From positions 1-64,000 of the forward strand of contig NZ_CAWVHE010000008.1 of the NCBI RefSeq assembly GCF_963929015.1: DNA of 64,000 nt, read 5' to 3'. Numbering within the stretch: the first letter of the stretch is position 1; each line of letters begins with the position of its first letter. The notes beneath the pieces are model-generated. The model did no database searches and had not been told where the DNA came from. It saw only the letters and a program-made list of their open reading frames with translations. The DNA comes from Merdimonas sp963929015. Its GTDB lineage: Bacteria; Bacillota; Clostridia; Lachnospirales; Lachnospiraceae. The position numbers and the translations under genes are program-made. Shown piece after piece: positions 57,357 through 64,000 of the stretch.

Positions 57357-58295
57357 CTATACAAAACTTTTCACTTTCTCACAGATGCTGTCTGCATCCA
57401 GGCCGTACTTTCTGATCAGCTCTGCCGCCGGTCCGGACTCGCCGAACACATCGTTAATGCCAATCTTCAGTACCTTTGCCGGCGCTTTCTGCGCTACCAC
57501 GTCACAGACTGCGCTTCCCAGGCCGCCGATAACGGAATGTTCTTCCACAGTCACGATCTTGCCGGTGGTCTCTGCTGCCCGGATGACCGCTTCCTCGTCC
57601 AGCGGTTTGATGGTGTGCATATTGATCACCTGCACGCTGATGCCGTCCGCCTCAAGCTTCTCGGCCGCTGCCAGGGACTCGGATACCGGAAGCCCTGCCG
57701 CAATAATAGTCACATCCGTTCCTTCTCTTAAGGTAATGGATCTGCCAATCTCAAACTTGTAATCAGGATTATCATTTATCACCGGCACAGCCGCCCGGCC
57801 AAATCTTAAATACACCGGTCCCACATGTTCATAAGCCGCTTTGACGGCAGCCTTCGCTTCAATATCATCAGAAGGATTGATCACTACCATGCCGGGAATG
57901 GTCCGCATCAGGGCCAGATCCTCGTTACACTGGTGGGTCGCGCCGTCCTCGCCTACTGAGATACTGGCATGAGTCGCGCCAATCTTTACATTCAGATGCG
58001 GATAGCCGATGGAGTTTCGTACCTGCTCAAAGGCACGCCCTGCCGCAAACATGGCAAAGGAGCTGGCAAAAGGCACCTTTCCTGCTGCCGCAAGGCCTGC
58101 TGCCACACCCATCATATTGCTCTCTGCGATTCCGCAGTCAATATGCCGTTCCGGAAATGCTTTTTTAAAGGTTCCCGTCTTGGTCGCAGCAGCCAGGTCT
58201 GCGTCAAGAACCACCAGATCCTCGTGCTCTTTTCCTAATTCCACCAAAGCATTGCCATAGCTTTCTCTGGTCGCGATCTTCTTTACTTCTGACAT
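57357..58295 (-). CDS. Transketolase, C-terminal subunit
   Basis: A 312-residue half enzyme with the pyrimidine-binding and C-terminal domains: DCGIAESNMMGVAAGLA (catalytic Glu binding the ThDP aminopyrimidine), GATHQCNEDLALMR, YLRFGRAAVPV and VEEHSVIGGLGSAV. With the N-terminal subunit it makes an active transketolase of the non-oxidative pentose phosphate path. The start overlaps the N-subunit gene by 13 bases. Confidence 0.94.
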   Translation of the reverse strand: MSEVKKIATRESYGNALVELGKEHEDLVVLDADLAAATKTGTFKKAFPERHIDCGIAESNMMGVAAGLAAAGKVPFASSFAMFAAGRAFEQVRNSIGYPHLNVKIGATHASISVGEDGATHQCNEDLALMRTIPGMVVINPSDDIEAKAAVKAAYEHVGPVYLRFGRAAVPVINDNPDYKFEIGRSITLREGTDVTIIAAGLPVSESLAAAEKLEADGISVQVINMHTIKPLDEEAVIRAAETTGKIVTVEEHSVIGGLGSAVCDVVAQKAPAKVLKIGINDVFGESGPAAELIRKYGLDADSICEKVKSFV

Positions 58296-59119
58296 AATGC
58301 TTCACCTACTTTCTCTAAATCTGCCATAGCAACTGCGTACTGCTCGTCATTTGGAGCCGCACCATGCCAGGAAGCCTGATTTTCCATGAAAGATACACCT
58401 TTTCCTTTGATGGTCTTTGCGATGATCGCCGTCGGACATCCTTTCGTCTCCCTTGCTTCCTGAAAGGCTGCGCGGATGGCGTCAAAGTCATGCCCATCGA
58501 TATTGATCACATGAAAATTAAAAGCTTCAAACTTCTTATCAATCGGATACGGGGAGTTTACATCGGAGATAGCCCCGTCGATCTGCAGGTTGTTATTATC
58601 CACGATCACGACCAGATTGTCCAGTTTTCTGTGTGCGGCCAGCATGGATGCCTCCCACACCTGTCCTTCCTGGATCTCTCCGTCTCCCAGAAGCGTATAT
58701 ACCCGGTAGCTGTCTCCGGAGAGTTTTGCCGCAAGCGCCATTCCCACTGCCGCAGAGATTCCCTGGCCCAGAGAACCGCTGGACATATCCACGCCCGGGA
58801 TATGCTTCATATCCGGATGTCCCTGCAGATAAGAACCTGTCTTGCGAAGGGTCTTTAAATCTTCCACCGGGAAGAATCCTCTGTGCGCCAGTGTGGAATA
58901 ATATCCCGGAGCCGTGTGTCCTTTGGACAGGACAAAGCGGTCTCTGTCTGCCTTCTTCGGATCTGCCGGGTCAATGTTCATCTCCTCAAAATAGAGATAT
59001 GTATAAAGATCTGCCGCTGACAAAGATCCGCCGGGATGTCCGGATTTGGCGCTGTGCACCGCCTCGATCACCCCTTTCCGGATCTCGTTGGCTGTTTTCA
59101 TTAATTCAATATTTTCCAT
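58283..59119 (-). CDS. Transketolase, N-terminal subunit
   Basis: A 278-residue half enzyme with the ThDP diphosphate-binding domain: SAKSGHPGGSLSAADLY, FVLSKGHTAPGYYS, and the GDGEIQEGQVWEA...NNNLQIDG metal/ThDP motif. AGGAGG precedes the ATG. It is in an operon with the C subunit and, upstream, the transaldolase-like gene. Confidence 0.95.
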   Translation of the reverse strand: MENIELMKTANEIRKGVIEAVHSAKSGHPGGSLSAADLYTYLYFEEMNIDPADPKKADRDRFVLSKGHTAPGYYSTLAHRGFFPVEDLKTLRKTGSYLQGHPDMKHIPGVDMSSGSLGQGISAAVGMALAAKLSGDSYRVYTLLGDGEIQEGQVWEASMLAAHRKLDNLVVIVDNNNLQIDGAISDVNSPYPIDKKFEAFNFHVINIDGHDFDAIRAAFQEARETKGCPTAIIAKTIKGKGVSFMENQASWHGAAPNDEQYAVAMADLEKVGEALCQK

Positions 59120-59146
59120 GATGTCCTCCTGATTTTCTGCGGATGC

Positions 59147-59800
59147 TTACTCTCCGAATACTGCTTTGTAGTCTGCCTGGAACTTCTCAATCCCTGCGTC
59201 CGTCAGAGGATGATGTGTCATTTTCTCGATCACTGCGTATGGAACGGTTGCGATGTCTGCTCCTGCCAGCGCGCAGTCGGTCACATGCATCGGATGACGG
59301 ATGCTGGCCGCGATGATCTCTGTCTGAATGCCGGCGATCTTAAAGATCTCAGAAATCTCTGCGATCAGATCGGTCCCTCTTACGGAAATGTCGTCCAGAC
59401 GGCCCAGGAACGGAGACACATAAGTAGCGCCCGCTCTTGCTGCCAGAAGCGCCTGATTTGCAGTAAAGATCAGGGTCACGTTCGTCTTGATCCCTTCGGA
59501 GGAAAGCACCTTCACAGCTTTGAGCCCTTCGACCGTCATCGGAATCTTTACCACCATATTTTTGTGGATCTTTGCGATCTCTCTTCCTTCTGCGATCATT
59601 CCTTCTGCGTCCGTAGTTGTTGCCTTTACTTCTCCGCTGATAGGTCCGTCAACAATAGACGCGATCTCTGCGATCACTTCTTCAAAGACTCTTCCCTCTT
59701 TTGCGATCAGGGACGGATTGGTTGTCACGCCGCAGATCACACCCATGTCGTTTGCTTTTTTAATGTCTTCTACTTTTGCTGTGTCGATAAAAAATTTCAT
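59147..59800 (-). CDS. fsa: Transaldolase / fructose-6-phosphate aldolase-like
   Basis: A 217-residue short transaldolase: MKFFIDTAKVEDIKKAND at the start, GVTTNPSLIAKEG, the Schiff-base Lys in MVVKIPMTVEGLKA, and ATYVSPFLGRLDDI. Short members are either TalC transaldolases or Fsa aldolases; its place next to transketolase favours transaldolase in the pentose phosphate path. Confidence 0.92.
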   Translation of the reverse strand: MKFFIDTAKVEDIKKANDMGVICGVTTNPSLIAKEGRVFEEVIAEIASIVDGPISGEVKATTTDAEGMIAEGREIAKIHKNMVVKIPMTVEGLKAVKVLSSEGIKTNVTLIFTANQALLAARAGATYVSPFLGRLDDISVRGTDLIAEISEIFKIAGIQTEIIAASIRHPMHVTDCALAGADIATVPYAVIEKMTHHPLTDAGIEKFQADYKAVFGE

Positions 59801-59903
59801 CTTCTCTTCCTCCTAATTTTTAACGGTTTGTCCGATACTTCGATTATAGACCATTCCGTTTTCTCCGGTCAATACCGCCGTTTCCTATTTTTATATCAAT
59901 TTT

Positions 59904-60500
59904 CTATAATTCGGTCCTTCCCTCCAGCGCCCGAAGAAGCGTTACCTCATCAATGTATTCCAGATCGCCGCCCACCGGCACGCCGCTGGCGATCCGGCTG
60001 ACTTTGATCCCTGTAGGCTTGATCAGCTTGCTGATATACATGGCTGTGGTCTCTCCCTCCAGACTGGAGTTGGTCGCGATGATCACCTCGTCTACCTCTC
60101 CTTCCAGCCGGGTGATCAGCTCTTTCAGCCGGATATCTTCCGGGCCGATCCCGAGCATCGGAGAGATGGCGCCATGAAGCACATGATAAACGCCATTGTA
60201 TTTCCCGGTCTTCTCATAAGCCGCCAGATCCCGGGTGTTTTCCACAACCATAATGGTCTTGTGATCCCGGGAGCTGCTGCTGCAGATGGGGCAGAGTTCC
60301 TGATCTGTCAGCGTACAGCACTCTTTGCAGTACCTGACGTTTTCCCGGGCGCTGACCATCGTATCTGCCAGCCGCTTTACATCCTCCGCAGGCATATGGA
60401 TCAGGTGAAACGCCAGCCTTGCCGCTGATTTTGCGCCAATACCCGGAAGGCAGGACAACTCTTCGATTAACTTGCTGATCTGACTGCTGTAATAATCCAT
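59904..60500 (-). CDS. recR: Recombination protein RecR
   Basis: A 198-residue RecFOR-pathway protein: helix-hairpin-helix CLPGIGAKSAARLAFHLI, the zinc finger CKECCTLTDQELCPIC, Toprim VVENTRDLAAYEKTG and the C-terminal RIASGVPVGGDLEYIDEVTL Walker-like region. It lies 14 bases after the YbaB gene, the usual dnaX-ybaB-recR order. Confidence 0.96.
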   Translation of the reverse strand: MDYYSSQISKLIEELSCLPGIGAKSAARLAFHLIHMPAEDVKRLADTMVSARENVRYCKECCTLTDQELCPICSSSSRDHKTIMVVENTRDLAAYEKTGKYNGVYHVLHGAISPMLGIGPEDIRLKELITRLEGEVDEVIIATNSSLEGETTAMYISKLIKPTGIKVSRIASGVPVGGDLEYIDEVTLLRALEGRTEL

Positions 60501-60514
60501 ACCGGCCGCTCCTT

Positions 60515-60868
60515 CTAGAACAGGCCCGGAATGCCGCCGCCCATTCCGCCGGTAAATCTGGACATGGCGGCAGCAGAGGCCTCATCTACCTTTTCCAGCA
60601 CCTCGTTCATGGCTGCAACCAGCAGATCTTCCAGCATTTCCACGTCATCAGGATCCACCACTTCTTCATCCAGTTTGATCTTGCTCACTTTTTTGTTTCC
60701 AGTCATGGTAATCTCTACAGCGCCGCCTCCGGCAGTCGCTGTAAATTCTTTTGTTTCCATTTCTTTTGCCTGTTCTTCCATCTGACGCTGCATTTTCTGT
60801 GCCTGCTTCATCAGATTTGCCATATTTCCCGGCATACCTCCGCCAGGGAATCCTCCTCTTTTTGCCAT
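60515..60868 (-). CDS. YbaB/EbfC family nucleoid-associated protein
   Basis: A 117-residue DNA-binding protein with a Gly/Met-rich start (GGFPGGGMPGNMANLMKQAQ), the central KEFTATAGGGAVEITMTG strands and DPDDVEMLEDLLVAAMNE. It sits between dnaX and recR as in most Firmicutes. AGGA precedes the ATG. Confidence 0.94.
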   Translation of the reverse strand: MAKRGGFPGGGMPGNMANLMKQAQKMQRQMEEQAKEMETKEFTATAGGGAVEITMTGNKKVSKIKLDEEVVDPDDVEMLEDLLVAAMNEVLEKVDEASAAAMSRFTGGMGGGIPGLF

Positions 60869-60916
60869 GTTTCCAGTCCTCCTGCTTTTACTGATTTTTA
60901 TATTCTGACATTGGAT

Positions 60917-62497
60917 CTAATCTTCTATTGTAAGTTCCATGTGGATCAGCTTCTCAATATCCACAAAGCTGTCCTCAAACCTTCCGCCGCTCTCCAGCGC
61001 GCGGACTTCCACCTCTACCTGTCTGCCGATCTTTTCTTCGATCAGTCTGCGGATCTCTTCCTTGTGTTCCGGACTTCCCAGCACCCCGCCGCTTAAATCG
61101 TCCGGCGCAACGATCAGAAGTGTATTTCCATCGCCGGCGCTAAGTCTTGCCTTTTTCAGATAGGTGCGGAGCATAGGCGAAGCGTCTCCCAGAATACTTC
61201 GGAAGTCCCGGGCCACCGCCTGAATGTCCGCGTTCAGCGCTTTGGGAAGCTGGCGCGTCGTCTCTTCCTTCCCGGTCTTTTCTTCATCCGCTGTTTCTTC
61301 TGCCAGTCCGGATCTTGCAGCTCCCGCGCCCCCTGACACAACTCCGTCTTCCAGCTGTTTTTCCAGAAAACGGACCCTGTCTTCCAGGGCGTCTCTGGTC
61401 TGTTCCATGGCAGGCCGGCACAGCCGTATCAGCGTCACCTCCAGAAGAACCCGCTTCTGGGTGGAATAGCGGAGCTGGTTTGTAAGATCCGAAAACACCC
61501 GGATATACCGGATCAGCGTCTCTGTCCCGATCATCTGCGCCTCTTCTTTCAGCTGCTCAAGATTCTCCGTGGATACGTCCAGCACATCCTCCATGTCATC
61601 CGAACATTTTACCAGAAGAAGATTCCTAAGATACCAGGTAAAATCCGCCGCAAGCTGTGACAGCTCCCTGCCTCCCATTACCAGCTCGTCTACCGTTTCA
61701 ACCACCCGGGATACGTCCATAGCTATGATTTCCCGCAGCAGACGGCTGAACACATCCGTGTCCACTGCTCCCAGGATCTCCAGCACATGATCATAGGTGA
61801 GCCGCTGTCCGATATAAAAAGCCGCGCACTGATCCAGAAGACTTAGCCCGTCGCGCATAGAGCCGTCCGCTGCCCTGGCAATATAGCGCACCGCTTTTTC
61901 TTCTACTTCCCAGCCTTCCCTATCGATCAGCTCCCGCAGTCTTGCGGCGATCGTGTCGATCGAAATCCTCTTAAAATCATACCTCTGGCACCGGCTTAAA
62001 ATGGTCACTGGGATCTTGTTGGCCTCTGTGGTTGCCAGAATAAAGATCACATATTCCGGCGGTTCCTCAAGCGTCTTCAAAAGCGCGTTAAAAGCTCCGA
62101 TGGACAGCATATGAACCTCGTCGATGATGTAGACCTTGTACCTGCCTTCTGCCGGCCGATAGGCTACTTCTTCGCGGATTTCCCGGATGTTGTCCACACC
62201 GTTGTTGGAGGCTGCGTCAATCTCGATCACATTCATGGAATTTCCTGCGGCAATGGACCGGCACATGGCACATTCCCCGCAGGGGCTTCCGTCTATGGGA
62301 TGCTCGCAGTTTACCGCTTTTGCAAAGATCTTGGCCACCGTAGTCTTCCCGGTGCCTCTGGTCCCGCAAAACAGATACGCGTGACCGATCCTCCCGGCGG
62401 ATATCTGATTTTTCAGAGTTGTGACGATCGCGTCCTGACCCTTTACATCGTCAAATTCACCGGGACGAAACTTCCGGTATAACGCCATATATGACAT
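60917..62497 (-). CDS. dnaX: DNA polymerase III subunits gamma/tau
   Basis: A 526-residue clamp-loader ATPase: MALYRKFRPGEFDDVKGQDA, Walker A CGTRGTGKTTVAK, zinc ligands CEHPIDGSPCGECAMC, Walker B YIIDEVHMLS, the SRC motif ILSRCQRYDF, and a C-terminal tau-like tail after a low-complexity linker near residue 390. No SRP RNA gene is seen next to it, although that pairing is common in Firmicutes. Confidence 0.95.
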   Translation of the reverse strand: MSYMALYRKFRPGEFDDVKGQDAIVTTLKNQISAGRIGHAYLFCGTRGTGKTTVAKIFAKAVNCEHPIDGSPCGECAMCRSIAAGNSMNVIEIDAASNNGVDNIREIREEVAYRPAEGRYKVYIIDEVHMLSIGAFNALLKTLEEPPEYVIFILATTEANKIPVTILSRCQRYDFKRISIDTIAARLRELIDREGWEVEEKAVRYIARAADGSMRDGLSLLDQCAAFYIGQRLTYDHVLEILGAVDTDVFSRLLREIIAMDVSRVVETVDELVMGGRELSQLAADFTWYLRNLLLVKCSDDMEDVLDVSTENLEQLKEEAQMIGTETLIRYIRVFSDLTNQLRYSTQKRVLLEVTLIRLCRPAMEQTRDALEDRVRFLEKQLEDGVVSGGAGAARSGLAEETADEEKTGKEETTRQLPKALNADIQAVARDFRSILGDASPMLRTYLKKARLSAGDGNTLLIVAPDDLSGGVLGSPEHKEEIRRLIEEKIGRQVEVEVRALESGGRFEDSFVDIEKLIHMELTIED

Positions 62498-62541
62498 GTC
62501 TTACACTTCCTGTCTGCTTCCATTTTTATTTCTTTTGTCAT

Positions 62542-63630
62542 TTATTTATTGCTTTGCTTGTCTCCAAAACTGATCCCTGTCATTCTGGCTTCTTTGATAA
62601 TGTCAGAATCCGGATCCACATACTTAAGCTTTCCTGCAACTTCTGCCAGCGGTACTCTTACGATGCTGCCGTTTTTCAGACCCATCATTTTGCCGAAGTC
62701 TCCGTCAAGGATTGCTTCTGCCGCAGCAGCGCCCAGACGGGTAGAAAGAACTCTGTCGTAAGGACAGGGAGATCCGCCTCTTTGCATATGGCCCGGCACC
62801 GTGATCCGCACCTCCTGATCGGTGCGCTTCTGGATCCGCTCTGCCACTTCATACGCTACGGAAGGATAATTTTTCTTTTCCTGCTTTTCTTTCAATTCTT
62901 TTTTGGACAACTTCGCATCCTTTTTGGAAATAGCCCCCTCGGCAACCGCAATAATGGTGAAGCGCTTGCCTGCGGCTTTTCTCTTATTGATCGCGTCTAC
63001 GACCACGTCCGTATCGTAGGGGATCTCCGGCAGAAGGATGATATCCGCGCCTCCGGCGATGCCGGCATGCAGCGTCACCCAGCCTACTTTATGCCCCATG
63101 ACTTCAATAATAAATACCCGGCTGTGGGATGTGGCGGTAGTATGGATCTTGTCAATGGTATCCGTAGCGATATCCACTGCGCTCTGAAAGCCAAATGTCA
63201 TATCTGTTCCCCACAGATCGTTGTCAATGGTCTTTGGAAGGGTGATGATGTTCAGCCCTTCTTCCCTTAACATATTCGCTGTTTTATGGGTTCCGTTGCC
63301 GCCCAGGATCACCAGACAGTCCAGATTGAGTTTATGGTAAGTGTGCTTCATGGCCTCTACCTTGTCCAGCCCGTTCTCATCCGGCACCCTCATCAGCTTA
63401 AACGGCTGCCTGGAAGTACCCAGAATGGTCCCTCCCACAGTCAGGATCCCGGAGAAGTCTCTGGAAGTCAGCATTTTAAAATTAGAATAAATCAACCCCT
63501 TGTATCCTTCCTGAAACCCATAGATCTCTACATCATCTCTCTTTGCACAGATTCCCTTTACAACTCCGCGCATTGCCGCGTTCAGCGCCTGGCAATCGCC
63601 TCCGCTTGTAAGCATTCCGATTCTTAACAT
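62542..63630 (-). CDS. pfkA: 6-phosphofructokinase
   Basis: A 362-residue PFK that phosphorylates fructose 6-phosphate. It has GMLTSGGDCQALNAAMRG, ILGGNGTHKTA, LPKTIDNDLWGTDMTFG with the catalytic Asp, and MGHKVGWVTLHAG. The Gly after Asn in GGNGT favours ATP over PPi as donor. The Lys of PKTIDND, where E. coli has Gly, places it in the mixed long clade of actinobacterial and clostridial PFKs. A consensus promoter lies about 100 bases upstream. Confidence 0.93.
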   Translation of the reverse strand: MLRIGMLTSGGDCQALNAAMRGVVKGICAKRDDVEIYGFQEGYKGLIYSNFKMLTSRDFSGILTVGGTILGTSRQPFKLMRVPDENGLDKVEAMKHTYHKLNLDCLVILGGNGTHKTANMLREEGLNIITLPKTIDNDLWGTDMTFGFQSAVDIATDTIDKIHTTATSHSRVFIIEVMGHKVGWVTLHAGIAGGADIILLPEIPYDTDVVVDAINKRKAAGKRFTIIAVAEGAISKKDAKLSKKELKEKQEKKNYPSVAYEVAERIQKRTDQEVRITVPGHMQRGGSPCPYDRVLSTRLGAAAAEAILDGDFGKMMGLKNGSIVRVPLAEVAGKLKYVDPDSDIIKEARMTGISFGDKQSNK

Positions 63631-63728
63631 ACGCCCACTCCTTTCTGATCTTTGTCTTGTCTACTTTTGACTATTTCAAAGCATTTCCTGTGTCTTCTGA
63701 CTGCAGTGCATACTTCTGCATTATGAAA

Positions 63729-63757
63729 ATTATACCCTATTTTGGGAAAGGGTACAA
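63729..63757 (-). promoter_or_regulatory. pfkA promoter
   Basis: On the minus strand TTGTAC (63752-63757), 17-base spacer, TATAAT (63729-63734), about 100 bases before the pfkA ATG. Confidence 0.75.
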
Positions 63758-63840
63758 TGGGGAATTCCCGAAGTTGACAAATGTGTTATACTAGAAACAG
63801 CGCAAAGTAAAAACATTATTTTAAGAAAGCAGGTAGTCAA

Positions 63841-64000
63841 GTGGATAATCTGGATATAAAACTATGGTCCCTGGCCGCCAGAGGCCAGATCGTTCCGGAC
63901 CGCTCTCTTCTAAAGACCGATGAGCAGATCCGGGCCATCAAAAAAAGCGCGGCGCTGAATACCGCCGTACTGGATCATGTGGCCACCCACATCCGTCCAG
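63841..64000 (+). CDS. map: Type I methionine aminopeptidase, 5' part only
   Basis: The coding frame starts with GTG at 63841 and runs off the window after 53 codons. DEQIRAIKKSAALNTAVLDH followed by VATHIRP matches the N-terminal helix of type I methionine aminopeptidases; the metal-binding residues lie beyond the window. AGCAGG is about 8 bases upstream. TTGACA (63774) and TATACT (63788) lie in front but only 8 bases apart, so they are not a standard promoter pair. Confidence 0.7.
   Translation, partial: MDNLDIKLWSLAARGQIVPDRSLLKTDEQIRAIKKSAALNTAVLDHVATHIRP

Noticed and set aside
63774..63793. Promoter for the methionine aminopeptidase from TTGACA and TATACT
   Set aside because: The two hexamers are only 8 bases apart, not the usual 16-18; no good alternative partner is seen.

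Overview
The window looks like chromosomal DNA from an anaerobic Gram-positive Clostridia, most likely family Lachnospiraceae. The evidence is the clostridial-style gene set: an anaerobic class III ribonucleotide reductase, both an F-type and a V/A-type rotary ATPase, LL-diaminopimelate aminotransferase, split transketolase, a fructose-6-phosphate-aldolase-like transaldolase, DUF1002, DUF5711 and DUF6512 proteins, and strong AGGAGG ribosome-binding sites with GTG and TTG starts. Genus cannot be fixed from sequence alone. No prophage, intact insertion sequence or CRISPR array is seen.

Layout. 0.2-6.6 kb: F0F1 ATP synthase operon atpBEFHAGDC (minus strand); atpA, atpG and atpD carry ten apparent +1 frameshifts confined to about 0.9-3.7 kb. 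6.8-12.5 kb: a near-perfect palindrome, a DUF1648 protein, an SAH/MTA deaminase-like amidohydrolase, purine nucleoside phosphorylase and nrdDG under a paired NrdR-box promoter. 12.6-13.1 kb: a 72-bp tandem array, a long hairpin and tRNA-Lys(CTT). 13.2-14.5 kb: a DUF6512 membrane protein and an ATC-hydrolase-like protein (plus strand). 14.5-23.3 kb: V-type ATPase operon ntpH-C-I-K-F-E-A-B-D (minus strand), interrupted between ntpB and ntpD by a second hairpin plus 79-bp tandem array. 23.5-26.1 kb: trmB, a 49-residue basic protein, a thioredoxin and a secreted DUF1002 protein. 26.3-33.0 kb: glgB, a 971-residue TPR/acidic/AAA+ protein and a mannitol-dehydrogenase-family oxidoreductase. 33.9-40.0 kb: ispH and an rRNA operon in the unusual transcription order 16S-5S-23S. 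40.4-46.4 kb: alpha-galactosidase, an ornithine-cyclodeaminase-family protein and an IlvD/Edd dehydratase, with a divergent LysR regulator. 46.3-52.3 kb: a CUT1 ABC importer of Ugp type, with a glycerophosphodiester phosphodiesterase and a HAD phosphatase. 52.5-57.1 kb: dapL, an enlarged CvpA, a DUF5711 protein and a LysM membrane protein. 57.4-64 kb: split transketolase, transaldolase, recR, YbaB, dnaX, pfkA, and the start of a type I methionine aminopeptidase.

How it fits together. The two rotary ATPases couple ion gradients to ATP. The F-type c ring lacks the sodium-site glutamine and so is predicted to be proton-coupled. Sugar and glycerol-phosphate uptake genes feed glycolysis (pfkA) and the pentose phosphate shunt (tkt, fsa). 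recR, YbaB and dnaX form the common replication/repair cluster.

The items that most deserve a second look are the all-insertion frameshift cluster in the F-ATPase, the two hairpin-plus-array elements of shared design, the AAA+ protein with a degenerate Walker B, the possible dead MPN domain on the LysM protein, and the rRNA gene order.
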